Shown here in pieces: positions 34,290 through 42,839 of a stretch of 64,000 nt of DNA. Position numbers and translations under genes: made by a program. The notes below the pieces were generated by a model that was given only the letters and a program-made list of their open reading frames with translations, was not told the origin of the DNA and made no database searches. This DNA is from Desulfobulbaceae bacterium. Lineage in GTDB: Bacteria > Desulfobacterota > Desulfobulbia > Desulfobulbales > SURF-16. The first letter of the stretch is position 1; the number at the start of each line of letters is the position of its first letter. The stretch lies in NCBI GenBank assembly GCA_024637145.1, contig JAGXFQ010000015.1:22821-86820 (forward strand), written 5' to 3'.

Positions 34290-37200
34290 ATGAAAAAGAT
34301 CTTCTTTTTCATTACAGCCTTTTTTTTCCTGGTGGTGGCCGGGCTGATCATCAGCGCCCCCTTTTTGATCGAAAATCAAAAGGTGCAAGAGCAGATATTG
34401 AGGCGCCTAAACAGTGTTTATCTGGTTAATGCCGAGGTCAAAGAGATAACCTTCACTTGGCTGCCCCTCCCCCACCTCAAGATGACGCAGCTTGTGGTGC
34501 GTCATGAAGATTTCAGCGCCACCAGCCCCCAGGCCATTTTCTATCCCTCCTGGAAGCTGCCTTTTGGTTTTTCCTCTTTAGGCCACCTGCAGCTCCTTGA
34601 TCCCCTCTTTCAGCTGCACAGATTCCAGGCCATGGCCCTGGGAGTTGAGGCACTCTCCCTGGACCTGCCTGAGGTGAAGCTGCAGATTCAAAACGGCACC
34701 CTGCGCCTGCCTGGGCAGCAGAATGGTCTTGGCAACACCCAGCAGGTCTCCCTTGGCAACATTTCGGCAAGCCTTGCCGTCCATGGCAGCAGAACCACTT
34801 TTTCCTGGCAGAGTGATGCCAGTTTTGCCGAGCATCTGGAGTTCACCGGTGAATTCGGAGAAAAAGGTGAGGGCACCCTGCAGGGAGAGGTGAGAGAACT
34901 TGATCTCCAGAAAATAGCGGCTCAACCCTCAGCAACCCTTGTCTCCCCCCTTGCTGACCCCTCCACCTTCTCCTTCCTCTTGAAGAAAAAGGGTGCCGGG
35001 ACGCATCTCAACCTGCAGGGAGAAATCCCTGATTTTTCCCTGACCCGTCTTGGCGCCACAGAGGATTTCAGGCTCGGCAAGGGAGATCTGCAACTGCAGC
35101 TGGACTCCGCAAACCGCTTTTCCCTGCTGATCAATGATCTTGTTTTTCTCCAACCCCGGCTGCAGATAAGTGGCGAGATTGCTCGTTATGTGCCGGCGGC
35201 CCAAGAGGAGGCCCATATAAAAATTGATCTCCAGGCCCAAGATGTGGACTTGACCGCGGTGCGCCAACCGGTCCTCAGCCTCTTGGGCGACAGTTCCGTG
35301 GCCAGACTGGTAGGCGATATTGTGCAGCGGGCTCAGGTCAACAGTGCCTCTTATTTTTTTGATGCCCCGGTGCCCGCCTTTGCCGATATCCGCGCCATGA
35401 CCATTGCCGTGGACATCGCGGCTGCCGACATTCATCTGGCCGCTATTCCCCTTGATCTGAAAAATGCCCAGGGGCCTATTCTTATTAAAGATGGCGTTCT
35501 TACGGGCAGGGATATCACCACCTGGGTGGGTGATGCCAAGGGAACCCAGGGCGCCTTTCTGGTCGGCCTGGCCCCTGACAAACACGGCCTGGAGGTTGAT
35601 GTGGATATTAATGCCAACCTCCAGGAATTGCCGGCAGTTCTTCGTACCGTCATTGATCACCAGGAGGTGGTTGCTGAGCTGGAGAGGATACAGGGCAGCG
35701 GCCGCGCCAGCGCTCATCTCCGTATCGGTGACGATCTTCGGGATTTCCATGTCCTGGTTGCTGTGGACAAATATGAGGATGCTGAAGTGCGCTATGAGCG
35801 GCTGCCTTGGCCCCTGCGCCTGGAATCAGGGGATCTGCGGGTAAGCGACACCTCTGTCACCTGGAAGAATATCAAGGCCCACATGGCGGCGCATACCATC
35901 CGGGAAACCAGTGGCCACGCTGCCTGGGATGACCAGACCATCCCCCTTTCCATCGACTCACTCCGTCTCTTTCTGGACGCCAATACCCTGTGGGGAGAGG
36001 TACGACACTACCCCCTTTTGACTGAGGCCGTTACAGGCCTTGTCGACTCTATCCAAGGCAGTGTGGAGGTAACAGGAACCTTGAGCGGACCTTTTTTCAG
36101 GCCAACAGAGTATAGATACAGCTTTGATACCAAGGTAAAAGATCTCCTCTTTTCGACTCCTGCCCTGCCCACAGAGATTGCGGTTGAAAAGGGGCACGGC
36201 ACCATTGGCCACCAGGAGATCACGATTGCAGCCAGCTCAGGCTCCTTGTTCGGCCATAAAATTCATTTGAGTGGCAACCTTGTTCATGACCATTGGCAGA
36301 AGTGGGCCGTAAATCTCCAGACAAACGGCCTGTTCGCCGAAGAACATTTCAACTGGCTCACCAGCAAGGATATTTTGCCAGACCTTTTTATTCCCCGCCT
36401 GCCCTACCGTGTGGAGACCATGCATATCCGCTGGGATGACGAACTTTTCAACCTGACCGGCAAGCTCTTCTCTGCCGACGACACAACCTCTCTGGAGCTG
36501 GAGATCAAGGAGCAGGCAGATCTCTTCTCCACCACCTTCCAGGTGAAAAACCAGGCGGACAAGGCCTCTCTTGCTCTGCAATGGCAGGAGGAAAACGAGA
36601 CATTGAGCGCCGCCTTTCAGGGAAATATCTCCGGCACCTCCCTCCAGGCCCTGGTTGATGCCGGCAGCCTGAGCTTCGATACCCTAAGCGGTGATTTCAA
36701 GCTCCTCAAAAAACAGGAGGGGAAAACAGCAAAGGTCGATCTTGATTTCAACGGCACCCTGCAAGGCCGCAATATCCAATGGCCCTGGAGCAGGGATAAA
36801 ACCCTTTTCACCATCCCCACCCTTGATCTTGTGGGTGAGGGCCCTCTTTTGCAGATCAAAGAGCTGCAAGCTGATTTCAACCAGGAGTCTCTCACCGCCA
36901 GAGGGTCCTTTTCCTCCCAACCCGGCGCCGGTCATTTTGAACTCGACCTGACGGCGCCCCCCTCACTCACCACCACAAATATTGAACAATTTCAAAAAAA
37001 TCTTGATCATTTTCTCTCTACGATCCAGGATGACAAAAAAGAAGAGGGTATATGGTCAGGGTACGAAATTTCGGCCCTCCTCAATTTTGATTGCGACCGC
37101 TTCATTGTCCCCTTTGGCACTCCGCAAAAAATCGGTGAGCCCCTCTATCCCTACCAGCTGCCGTTTACACCCCTGAAAGGGAGCTATCATTTCAGCAAAA

Positions 37201-37925
37201 CCGCATCGGCCCTGCACCTGCAACAAAGCAAGGTCTGTGATGTTGAGGTTAACGGCCAGCTCAGCTGGCAGGGGCCTAAGGAAACGAGCAAGGAACTTTT
37301 CCTGTCAACTCCGGCCGACACCGCCCTCAACTTCGAGGATTTCCTTTCCTGTTTTAATTTTGACCGCTTTATTGAAGGTCCACTCCACATCTCCGGTCGC
37401 ATCTATTCTGACACCACGCTCTGTAAAGGGGGAGGCCTCCTCATCTCTTCTCAGAAAGGGAAGATAAAGAGGTTTGTCGCCCTGGCCAAGACCTTGAGTC
37501 TCATCAATATTACCGGCCTGTCCGGGGCAATCTGGACGGAGGGCTTTTATTATAACGCCTTGGAGATTTCGGGGAATATCTGTGATAATATTTTCACCAT
37601 CGAAAAGGCCTTTATTGATGGTGATGGGGTGAATATCATTGCCACCGGGGAGATCAATCTCACCACCATGGAGTATGATCTCACCTTATTTGTGGTCCCC
37701 TTTTCCACCATCACGGGCCTGGTAACCAAGGTGCCCCTGGTGGGCCGTGTTCTGGGTGGCAAAGAAGGCAGGATTATTTCCGTACCCGTGAAGGTCACCG
37801 GACCTCTCAATGATCCAGACATAAACTTCATTTCCCCCTCTGCTATCGGCGAGGCAACACGGGCCTGGATCCTTGACACCATTACCCTGCCCTTTGACTG
37901 GATGGTTCCGGAACAACAGGAGTAG
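34290..37925 (+). CDS. AsmA-like (YhdP/TamB-related) inner-membrane-anchored periplasmic protein
   Basis: 1211 aa. One N-terminal helix (about residues 4-24, FFFITAFFFLVVAGLIISAPF) is followed by a long beta-rich periplasmic body. The N-terminal AsmA pattern RLNSVYLVNAEVKEITFTWLP and the C-terminal AsmA_2/DUF3971 pattern (about 1085-1190) include AFIDGDGVNIIATGEINL, MEYDLTLFVVPF and VPVKVTGPLNDP. E. coli proteins of this group (YhdP, TamB, YdbH) are bridge-like carriers of phospholipid between membranes. The family and size support such a role here but do not prove it. It is probably cotranscribed with pepF. Confidence 0.83.
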   Translation: MKKIFFFITAFFFLVVAGLIISAPFLIENQKVQEQILRRLNSVYLVNAEVKEITFTWLPLPHLKMTQLVVRHEDFSATSPQAIFYPSWKLPFGFSSLGHLQLLDPLFQLHRFQAMALGVEALSLDLPEVKLQIQNGTLRLPGQQNGLGNTQQVSLGNISASLAVHGSRTTFSWQSDASFAEHLEFTGEFGEKGEGTLQGEVRELDLQKIAAQPSATLVSPLADPSTFSFLLKKKGAGTHLNLQGEIPDFSLTRLGATEDFRLGKGDLQLQLDSANRFSLLINDLVFLQPRLQISGEIARYVPAAQEEAHIKIDLQAQDVDLTAVRQPVLSLLGDSSVARLVGDIVQRAQVNSASYFFDAPVPAFADIRAMTIAVDIAAADIHLAAIPLDLKNAQGPILIKDGVLTGRDITTWVGDAKGTQGAFLVGLAPDKHGLEVDVDINANLQELPAVLRTVIDHQEVVAELERIQGSGRASAHLRIGDDLRDFHVLVAVDKYEDAEVRYERLPWPLRLESGDLRVSDTSVTWKNIKAHMAAHTIRETSGHAAWDDQTIPLSIDSLRLFLDANTLWGEVRHYPLLTEAVTGLVDSIQGSVEVTGTLSGPFFRPTEYRYSFDTKVKDLLFSTPALPTEIAVEKGHGTIGHQEITIAASSGSLFGHKIHLSGNLVHDHWQKWAVNLQTNGLFAEEHFNWLTSKDILPDLFIPRLPYRVETMHIRWDDELFNLTGKLFSADDTTSLELEIKEQADLFSTTFQVKNQADKASLALQWQEENETLSAAFQGNISGTSLQALVDAGSLSFDTLSGDFKLLKKQEGKTAKVDLDFNGTLQGRNIQWPWSRDKTLFTIPTLDLVGEGPLLQIKELQADFNQESLTARGSFSSQPGAGHFELDLTAPPSLTTTNIEQFQKNLDHFLSTIQDDKKEEGIWSGYEISALLNFDCDRFIVPFGTPQKIGEPLYPYQLPFTPLKGSYHFSKTASALHLQQSKVCDVEVNGQLSWQGPKETSKELFLSTPADTALNFEDFLSCFNFDRFIEGPLHISGRIYSDTTLCKGGGLLISSQKGKIKRFVALAKTLSLINITGLSGAIWTEGFYYNALEISGNICDNIFTIEKAFIDGDGVNIIATGEINLTTMEYDLTLFVVPFSTITGLVTKVPLVGRVLGGKEGRIISVPVKVTGPLNDPDINFISPSAIGEATRAWILDTITLPFDWMVPEQQE

Positions 37926-38024
37926 GGACAGCAAGCAGCAACCCCCTGATCAACCCGTATGCCTTAGAAAAGCCTGAGGCACTTTCCCTTTTAATGAAAC
38001 GCACGCCAAAGTGCAGGTAAAAAT

Positions 38025-38228
38025 ATGGCCCTTACGCTCCTTGCCCTTTTCCTCATTTTAGCAGGTGGCCTGATCACCATATTGTTCTGGGTTCCCGGGG
38101 TGGTAAAACGCTCACAATTAAAGGAATATATGGGGCAACGATATCCCCTGGTCTATCTCTTTTATTTCATCAACGGCCCCTTTTTACTGATTGCCGGCCT
38201 CTATCTCCTCTGGTTCCAACTGGGCTGA
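38025..38228 (+). CDS. Small unrecognised two-helix membrane protein
   Basis: 67 aa with two hydrophobic helices (about residues 3-24 and 43-63) joined by a basic polar loop (VVKRSQLKEYMGQRYP). It has AGG in front of the ATG and overlaps the convergent tcdA gene by 45 bases. No motif is known to me. It could be a genuine short membrane protein; the 45-base overlap lowers certainty. Confidence 0.55.
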   Translation: MALTLLALFLILAGGLITILFWVPGVVKRSQLKEYMGQRYPLVYLFYFINGPFLLIAGLYLLWFQLG

Positions 38229-38996
38229 CAGGGAGCCAGGGGACCCCGGACCTTCATAGCCGGCCAACAGGGTATAGAGGGCGGTATTGGCGACAATAAG
38301 ACCGAAAATGCCGGTGAGGGTGGGCAGACTTCCCAGCAAGCGCCGGGGCCGGCCCTGATGATGAGGAGAAGGCCCTCTCTGGGCATATTCTTCCGGTTCT
38401 CCATAATCAAAATCTATTTCTTCGGTGGAATAGACACAGGTTATGCCTGCACCCACCCCGTTTTGGCGCAGTTTCTTGCGCAATCTTCTGGCCAAGGGGC
38501 ATTTTTTTGTCTTGAGTAGATCATCGACGACGATCTTGGTGGGATCCGTGCGCAGGGCCGCCCCCATTGAGGAGACAAGGGGGATATTCTGCCTGTAGGC
38601 GCTGGCCAGGAGAGCGATCTTGGAACTTAAAGAATCAATGGCATCAATGAGCAGGTCCGGTCTGGGCCTCAGGATTTCAGGGATGGTATCCTGATTGGCA
38701 AAAAGGGGGAGCGCCTCCACTTCACAGCGGGGGTTTATGTCCAGCACCCTTTTTTTTGCCGCCTCTACCTTGAGCATGCCCTGGGTGGAATCAAGGGCAT
38801 GCAGTTGCCGGTTGATATTGGAGATGCCCACCACATCAAAATCCACCAGCCTTATCCGGCCGATTCCGGCCCGGGCCAGTCCCTCCAGGGCGTAGCCCCC
38901 CACCGCACCGACCCCGACAATGGTTACCGACCTGGCCTGCAGCCAGGCGGTCTTGTCATGGCCTAAGAGTTTTTCAATACGTAGAAAGCGATCCAT
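38184..38996 (-). CDS. tcdA: tRNA threonylcarbamoyladenosine dehydratase (TcdA/CsdL)
   Basis: 270 aa from the ATG at 38996, which gives the family start MDRFLRIEKLLG; the frame is open to 39053. TcdA is an E1-like ATP-dependent enzyme that cyclises t6A37 of tRNAs to ct6A. The nucleotide site is VTIVGVGAVGGYALEGLARAG and VDFDVVGISNINRQ. LIDAIDSLSSKIAL and SSMGAALRTDPTKI follow, and one hydrophobic helix lies near the C-terminus, as in E. coli TcdA. The 5' end overlaps tatD by 23 bases. Confidence 0.91.
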   Translation of the reverse strand: MDRFLRIEKLLGHDKTAWLQARSVTIVGVGAVGGYALEGLARAGIGRIRLVDFDVVGISNINRQLHALDSTQGMLKVEAAKKRVLDINPRCEVEALPLFANQDTIPEILRPRPDLLIDAIDSLSSKIALLASAYRQNIPLVSSMGAALRTDPTKIVVDDLLKTKKCPLARRLRKKLRQNGVGAGITCVYSTEEIDFDYGEPEEYAQRGPSPHHQGRPRRLLGSLPTLTGIFGLIVANTALYTLLAGYEGPGSPGSLSAQLEPEEIEAGNQ

Positions 38997-39729
38997 TTCT
39001 GTCAATAATCTGTACCAGCTCTGCCAGGGGTACATGGCGCAGGCGGGATACAAATAGGTAAAGGGGAGTAATAATCTGACAATATTTCTTCAAGCCCGGC
39101 CCCTTATCCCCCTTATCCCCCTTGTGCACGGGAAAATCCGTCTCAAGCAGGAGATTTTCCAGAGGGGTGACTCGTAAGACATCCTGCAGCCGCTGCCGGG
39201 AGGGCTGGGTAACCCGGTTCGAGAAGGAAATCATCCCCCCCATGGCCACCAGCCTTTCCATAACCTCCCTTGAACCATGAAAGCCATGAATCATAAAGTT
39301 AATTTTTCCCTGATAGGACGCCAGAATCTCCAGCACCCTGCCCCAGGCCTTGACGCAATGAATGGCCACAAAACTCTTGGTGCCCATGGCGATATCAAGT
39401 TGTCTGATAAAGAGCTCTTCCTGGAGGGAGAAATCTGTGGCACAAAGACGGTCAAGGCCGATTTCTCCACAAAAACAATGGTCATCCTCAAGAAGAGCGG
39501 CAAGCAGTTGCAGGTCAGCAGCTGCCATGGCCGGCCTGATATGCCAAGGATGAATACCGTAAAAAGGGATGATCTGCGGATAATGGGCGGCCGCGGCAGT
39601 CAGTGCTGACCATTGGCTGGCACCGGTGGTATTGCAATAGAGCTTGGTGACATGACAGCCGGAGAGGGAATCAAAAAAAACAGCCGCCGGTACCCCGGTG
39701 TCAAGCAGGTGGCAATGGCAATCAAGCAT
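38974..39729 (-). CDS. TatD-family metal-dependent hydrolase
   Basis: 251 aa. TatD proteins are metal-dependent nucleases/hydrolases with a TIM-barrel fold. MLDCHCHLLD gives the first HxH pair, CGEIGLDR the Glu, VAIHCVKAWG and FMIHGFHGS the later His residues, and LLLETDFPVH the Asp. LETDFPV replaces the more usual LETDAP, a common variant. A small internal repeat HKGDKGDKGPG lies in the loop after it, coded by a 9-base tandem. It is coupled to tcdA by a 23-base overlap. Confidence 0.87.
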   Translation of the reverse strand: MLDCHCHLLDTGVPAAVFFDSLSGCHVTKLYCNTTGASQWSALTAAAAHYPQIIPFYGIHPWHIRPAMAAADLQLLAALLEDDHCFCGEIGLDRLCATDFSLQEELFIRQLDIAMGTKSFVAIHCVKAWGRVLEILASYQGKINFMIHGFHGSREVMERLVAMGGMISFSNRVTQPSRQRLQDVLRVTPLENLLLETDFPVHKGDKGDKGPGLKKYCQIITPLYLFVSRLRHVPLAELVQIIDRNGSLSTY

Positions 39730-39943
39730 AAGGATAGGGACACGTTTGAGGTTTTCAAAAAAGGTGCAGAGTCTTTGCCCTGAGAGATTAAGCCGCCATC
39801 ATTCTCAATAATCCCTTATAGATCGCGGTGTTTGCCCTTGACAAGCAGGAGAGAGGCATTGTACTTAAAATCAATCAGATTAAATATCTGGAGGCCGCTG
39901 TCCCCGGCTCACCTCTCCTTACCATAGAAAAAAACAGGCTGCC

Positions 39944-40774
39944 ATGGACCTTCTCTCCTTACAAAAGGATATCTCTCATTTTCTCCGAGAAGATCTCTCT
40001 ACCGGCGATGTGACCTCCCAGGCCATTTTTTCACCTGATCTTATGGGCCAGGCGACCTTTAAGGCAAAAAGTTCCTTTGTCTGTGCGGGAATGGCCATTG
40101 CTGCTGAGGTGTTCCGCTGCCGCCTTGCTGATCTGCGCTATAGGGCCCTTGCTGACGGCTCTCTTGTCCAGCCGGGCCAAGAGGTCTTTTCCTGCCATGG
40201 CCCGGTACTGGAGCTTCTGCAGGCAGAGCGGGTGGCCCTGAATCTTGTCCAGCGCCTCTGTGGCATTGCCACCTTAACCCAGGCCTTTGTGAAAAGAATT
40301 GAAGGGTTGCCGGCCCGGATTACGGATACTCGTAAAACCACCCCTGGCCTGCGCGTTCTGGAAAAATATGCTGTTCGCGTCGGCGGCGGCCATAATCATC
40401 GTTTTACTCTCGCTGACGGGGTGATGATCAAGGACAATCATATTGCCGCCTGCGGCTCCATCGCCGCCGCGGTAAAACGAGTGCGGCAGCAGGCCCCCCA
40501 CACCCTGAAGATCGAAGTGGAAACCGCAAACCTTGCCCAGGTTAAAGAGTGTCTTGCCGCCCGTGTTGATATCATTATGCTGGACAATATGTCTGCCGCG
40601 GCCATGAAAGAAGCGGTGCAGCTCATTAACGGCAAGGCCCTGATTGAGGCCTCAGGCGGCGTAACTCTCGAAAATATCCGCGAAATTGCCGGCACTGGCG
40701 TGGATATCATCTCCATCGGTGCCCTCACCCATTCTGCTCCCGCATCTGACATTAGTATGGAGCTATCCATATAG
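39944..40774 (+). CDS. nadC: Nicotinate-nucleotide pyrophosphorylase (quinolinate PRTase)
   Basis: 276 aa, normal for NadC, which converts quinolinate and PRPP to nicotinate mononucleotide in NAD synthesis. Motifs are DLSTGDVTSQ, the substrate-binding ITDTRKTTPGLRVLEKYAV, GGGHNHRFTLADGVMIKDNH and IMLDNMSAAAMKEAV. VTLENIREIAGTGVDIISIGAL closes the barrel. No nadA or nadB is adjacent. The upstream 214-base gap has a perfect -35 (TTGACA, 39838-39843) but no clear -10. Confidence 0.95.
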   Translation: MDLLSLQKDISHFLREDLSTGDVTSQAIFSPDLMGQATFKAKSSFVCAGMAIAAEVFRCRLADLRYRALADGSLVQPGQEVFSCHGPVLELLQAERVALNLVQRLCGIATLTQAFVKRIEGLPARITDTRKTTPGLRVLEKYAVRVGGGHNHRFTLADGVMIKDNHIAACGSIAAAVKRVRQQAPHTLKIEVETANLAQVKECLAARVDIIMLDNMSAAAMKEAVQLINGKALIEASGGVTLENIREIAGTGVDIISIGALTHSAPASDISMELSI

Positions 40775-40980
40775 CCCCCACGGGTTGTGCCTTGCTCTTT
40801 TTTTGTTTTCAGGTCCCGAAAAACCCTGAATAACAGGGAAATTCAAAAGATAAAAGTTTTGATATTTTAGATATTTATAATACACTATGACCGATAAAAT
40901 CAATATACGAGAGGTATGAGCCGATACACTCTTCACCCTTATTCGATCTATGGCAACTCTCAACATAAAGAGGTAAGTTT

Positions 40981-42747
40981 ATGAAATCACGATTTCTGAC
41001 AATTGTGACTCCCCTGCTGATGGTGCTGTTTCTGGTTGGCGGCAACAGTACCGCCTTCGGTTCCACCCCCCCCCCTGCCTATACCTCGGCTGAATTAACC
41101 AACCGTTTAAAAACAGGTACTTACCTTCAAAAAACAGACAATCTGATGATCATCATTGATGGTCAGAGAGAATCTGGTTGGCGCTCCCCACGCCACAGAG
41201 AAAAACGAGCCCAGAATTTTCTGCACAATATAGGCAATACCATACCCAATATCCCCCACTCCAGAATGCTCCGCGTCTTTGGTCCTGATGCTGAGAAATA
41301 TGAGGAAGAGTTCTCCACCATCTTCGGCCTGCACCATATTGAGGCCAAAGATTTCACGCCAATCACCGCCACCAAGACCTTGGGGATCAGTGAATTTGAC
41401 CCCCTTGGCCTCACCTTTATCTCTGGCAGCCGGGATCTCCAAAAACTGAGCGGCTCCCATGCCGTTATCCTTCTTAGTGACGGTGTCAACATACCAAAAT
41501 CCGCTCTTTACGAATCTGCCTATCTGAAAAAGAAATTCGGCGGCTCTGTCTGTTACTATCCCATTCTCATCGGCAATGATCCGCAAGGCGCCAAGAACAT
41601 GAGCACCATTGCCAAAATAGGTGGCTGTGGTTTTCTGGCCCAATATGACGCCGTGGACTCACCAACCGAACTCACCGATTATGTAGAGAATGTCTTCTTT
41701 GCCAAGCGGCGTATGCCTGCTGTGGCAGTTGTGCCGGAAGTGCAGCCGGAACCGGTTGCCGTTACAGTCGTGCCTGCCCCTATTGAAGTTCCGGAAATCA
41801 TTGAAGAAGAACCGATGGAGGAGCTGGAAGTGCTGGATGACAGTATTATCATCCTTGAGCGTCAGCTTCCCCATGACAAGGTGGTCACCATTGAACTCCA
41901 TATTGAATTTGACCTCAACAAGGCCACACTCCAGCCCGGTTACGAGGATGAACTCAAAAAGGTTGCTGATTTCATGACCCGCTATCCTGAAACAGAGGCC
42001 CTCCTGGAAGGGCATACCTGCTCTCTGGGATCTGAGGAGTATAACCAGCAACTTTCCAGTAAGCGGGCAGCCACCGTCAAGAATTATCTGGTGAACAATT
42101 TCGCCATAGACCCTTCCCGCCTCAAGACCCGCGGCATGGGTGAGAGCCAACCTATTGCTGATAATTCCACTGAAGAAGGCCGCATGAAAAATAGGCGGGT
42201 GATGGCGGTCATCTCCACCATTGTCACTGACTACGTCATCGTGGAGCAGGAAATCTTAAAGTCAGACTTTCTGCGCGAGGATTTCATTCTCCCCCCTGTG
42301 GATCAGCTCATCGACGAGATGCTCCATCAGGAAGATGCTGGGGAAACAGAAATACCTGCAGCCGAAGAGGCTCCTGCTGCTCCGGAGGTGGAATTCCTGG
42401 CACCAGCAACAGCTCCTGAGCCGACCTCAGAAGTTGCCCAGCCAGAAGAGACCACCAACGAGACGCTACCTGTTCCTGAAGAGCCTGCAGGTGAAGAGAT
42501 GCCCCCTGCTGCACCGGAAGTGGAATCCAGGGCACCAGAAGCAGCTCCTGAGCCGACTACAGAAGATGCTGTGGTTGTGTCCCCTGGCGAGAAGGCCTTT
42601 GATGGGGAGGAGGAAGAAGCGGTTGAGGAAGTTGAAGGGAGCGAAGAAATCATCAGCGAGCCTCTGCCCGCCCAGGAAGAGCCTGCAACCAGCAGCGCAG
42701 AAGAGGATTCCCGGAAAGCCACCACGGAAGAAGATTCCTTCCTCTAA
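40981..42747 (+). CDS. OmpA-family protein with VWA-like N-terminal domain and acidic C-terminal tail
   Basis: 588 aa; ATG preceded by AAGAGGTAAG. Signal peptide at residues 1-27 (VTPLLMVLFLVGG). Residues about 45-240 form a VWA-like domain (MIIIDGQRES, AVILLSDGVN). Residues about 301-410 form the OmpA peptidoglycan-binding domain (IEFDLNKATLQPGYEDEL, LLEGHTCSLGSEEYNQQLS, SKRAATVKNYL, RMKNRRV). The last about 150 residues are Pro/Glu-rich and acidic, with two degenerate repeats containing AAPEVE and APEPT. A tail of this sort after the OmpA domain is unusual. It probably links the outer membrane or a periplasmic complex to the cell wall. Confidence 0.87.
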   Translation: MKSRFLTIVTPLLMVLFLVGGNSTAFGSTPPPAYTSAELTNRLKTGTYLQKTDNLMIIIDGQRESGWRSPRHREKRAQNFLHNIGNTIPNIPHSRMLRVFGPDAEKYEEEFSTIFGLHHIEAKDFTPITATKTLGISEFDPLGLTFISGSRDLQKLSGSHAVILLSDGVNIPKSALYESAYLKKKFGGSVCYYPILIGNDPQGAKNMSTIAKIGGCGFLAQYDAVDSPTELTDYVENVFFAKRRMPAVAVVPEVQPEPVAVTVVPAPIEVPEIIEEEPMEELEVLDDSIIILERQLPHDKVVTIELHIEFDLNKATLQPGYEDELKKVADFMTRYPETEALLEGHTCSLGSEEYNQQLSSKRAATVKNYLVNNFAIDPSRLKTRGMGESQPIADNSTEEGRMKNRRVMAVISTIVTDYVIVEQEILKSDFLREDFILPPVDQLIDEMLHQEDAGETEIPAAEEAPAAPEVEFLAPATAPEPTSEVAQPEETTNETLPVPEEPAGEEMPPAAPEVESRAPEAAPEPTTEDAVVVSPGEKAFDGEEEEAVEEVEGSEEIISEPLPAQEEPATSSAEEDSRKATTEEDSFL

Positions 42748-42773
42748 GATTCTCCGGCCCTACGCCGTACCAT

Positions 42774-42813
42774 AAAAAAGGCCTTCTGCTTTGCAAAGCA
42801 GAAGGCCTTTTTT
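42774..42813. terminator. Bidirectional intrinsic terminator, ompA-like / cobA-hemD
   Basis: A 40-base perfect palindrome runs from AAAAAAGGCCTTCTGCTTTG to its exact complement, ending in TTTTTT. Both strands give a GC-rich stem with a T run, serving the two convergent genes. Confidence 0.92.
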
Positions 42814-42839
42814 ATGGCTTTTGACACCCTGCCCCTGAT

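Noticed and set aside
39828..40013. 61-aa ORF before nadC
   Set aside because: It overlaps the nadC start in another frame and has no ribosome site or domain.
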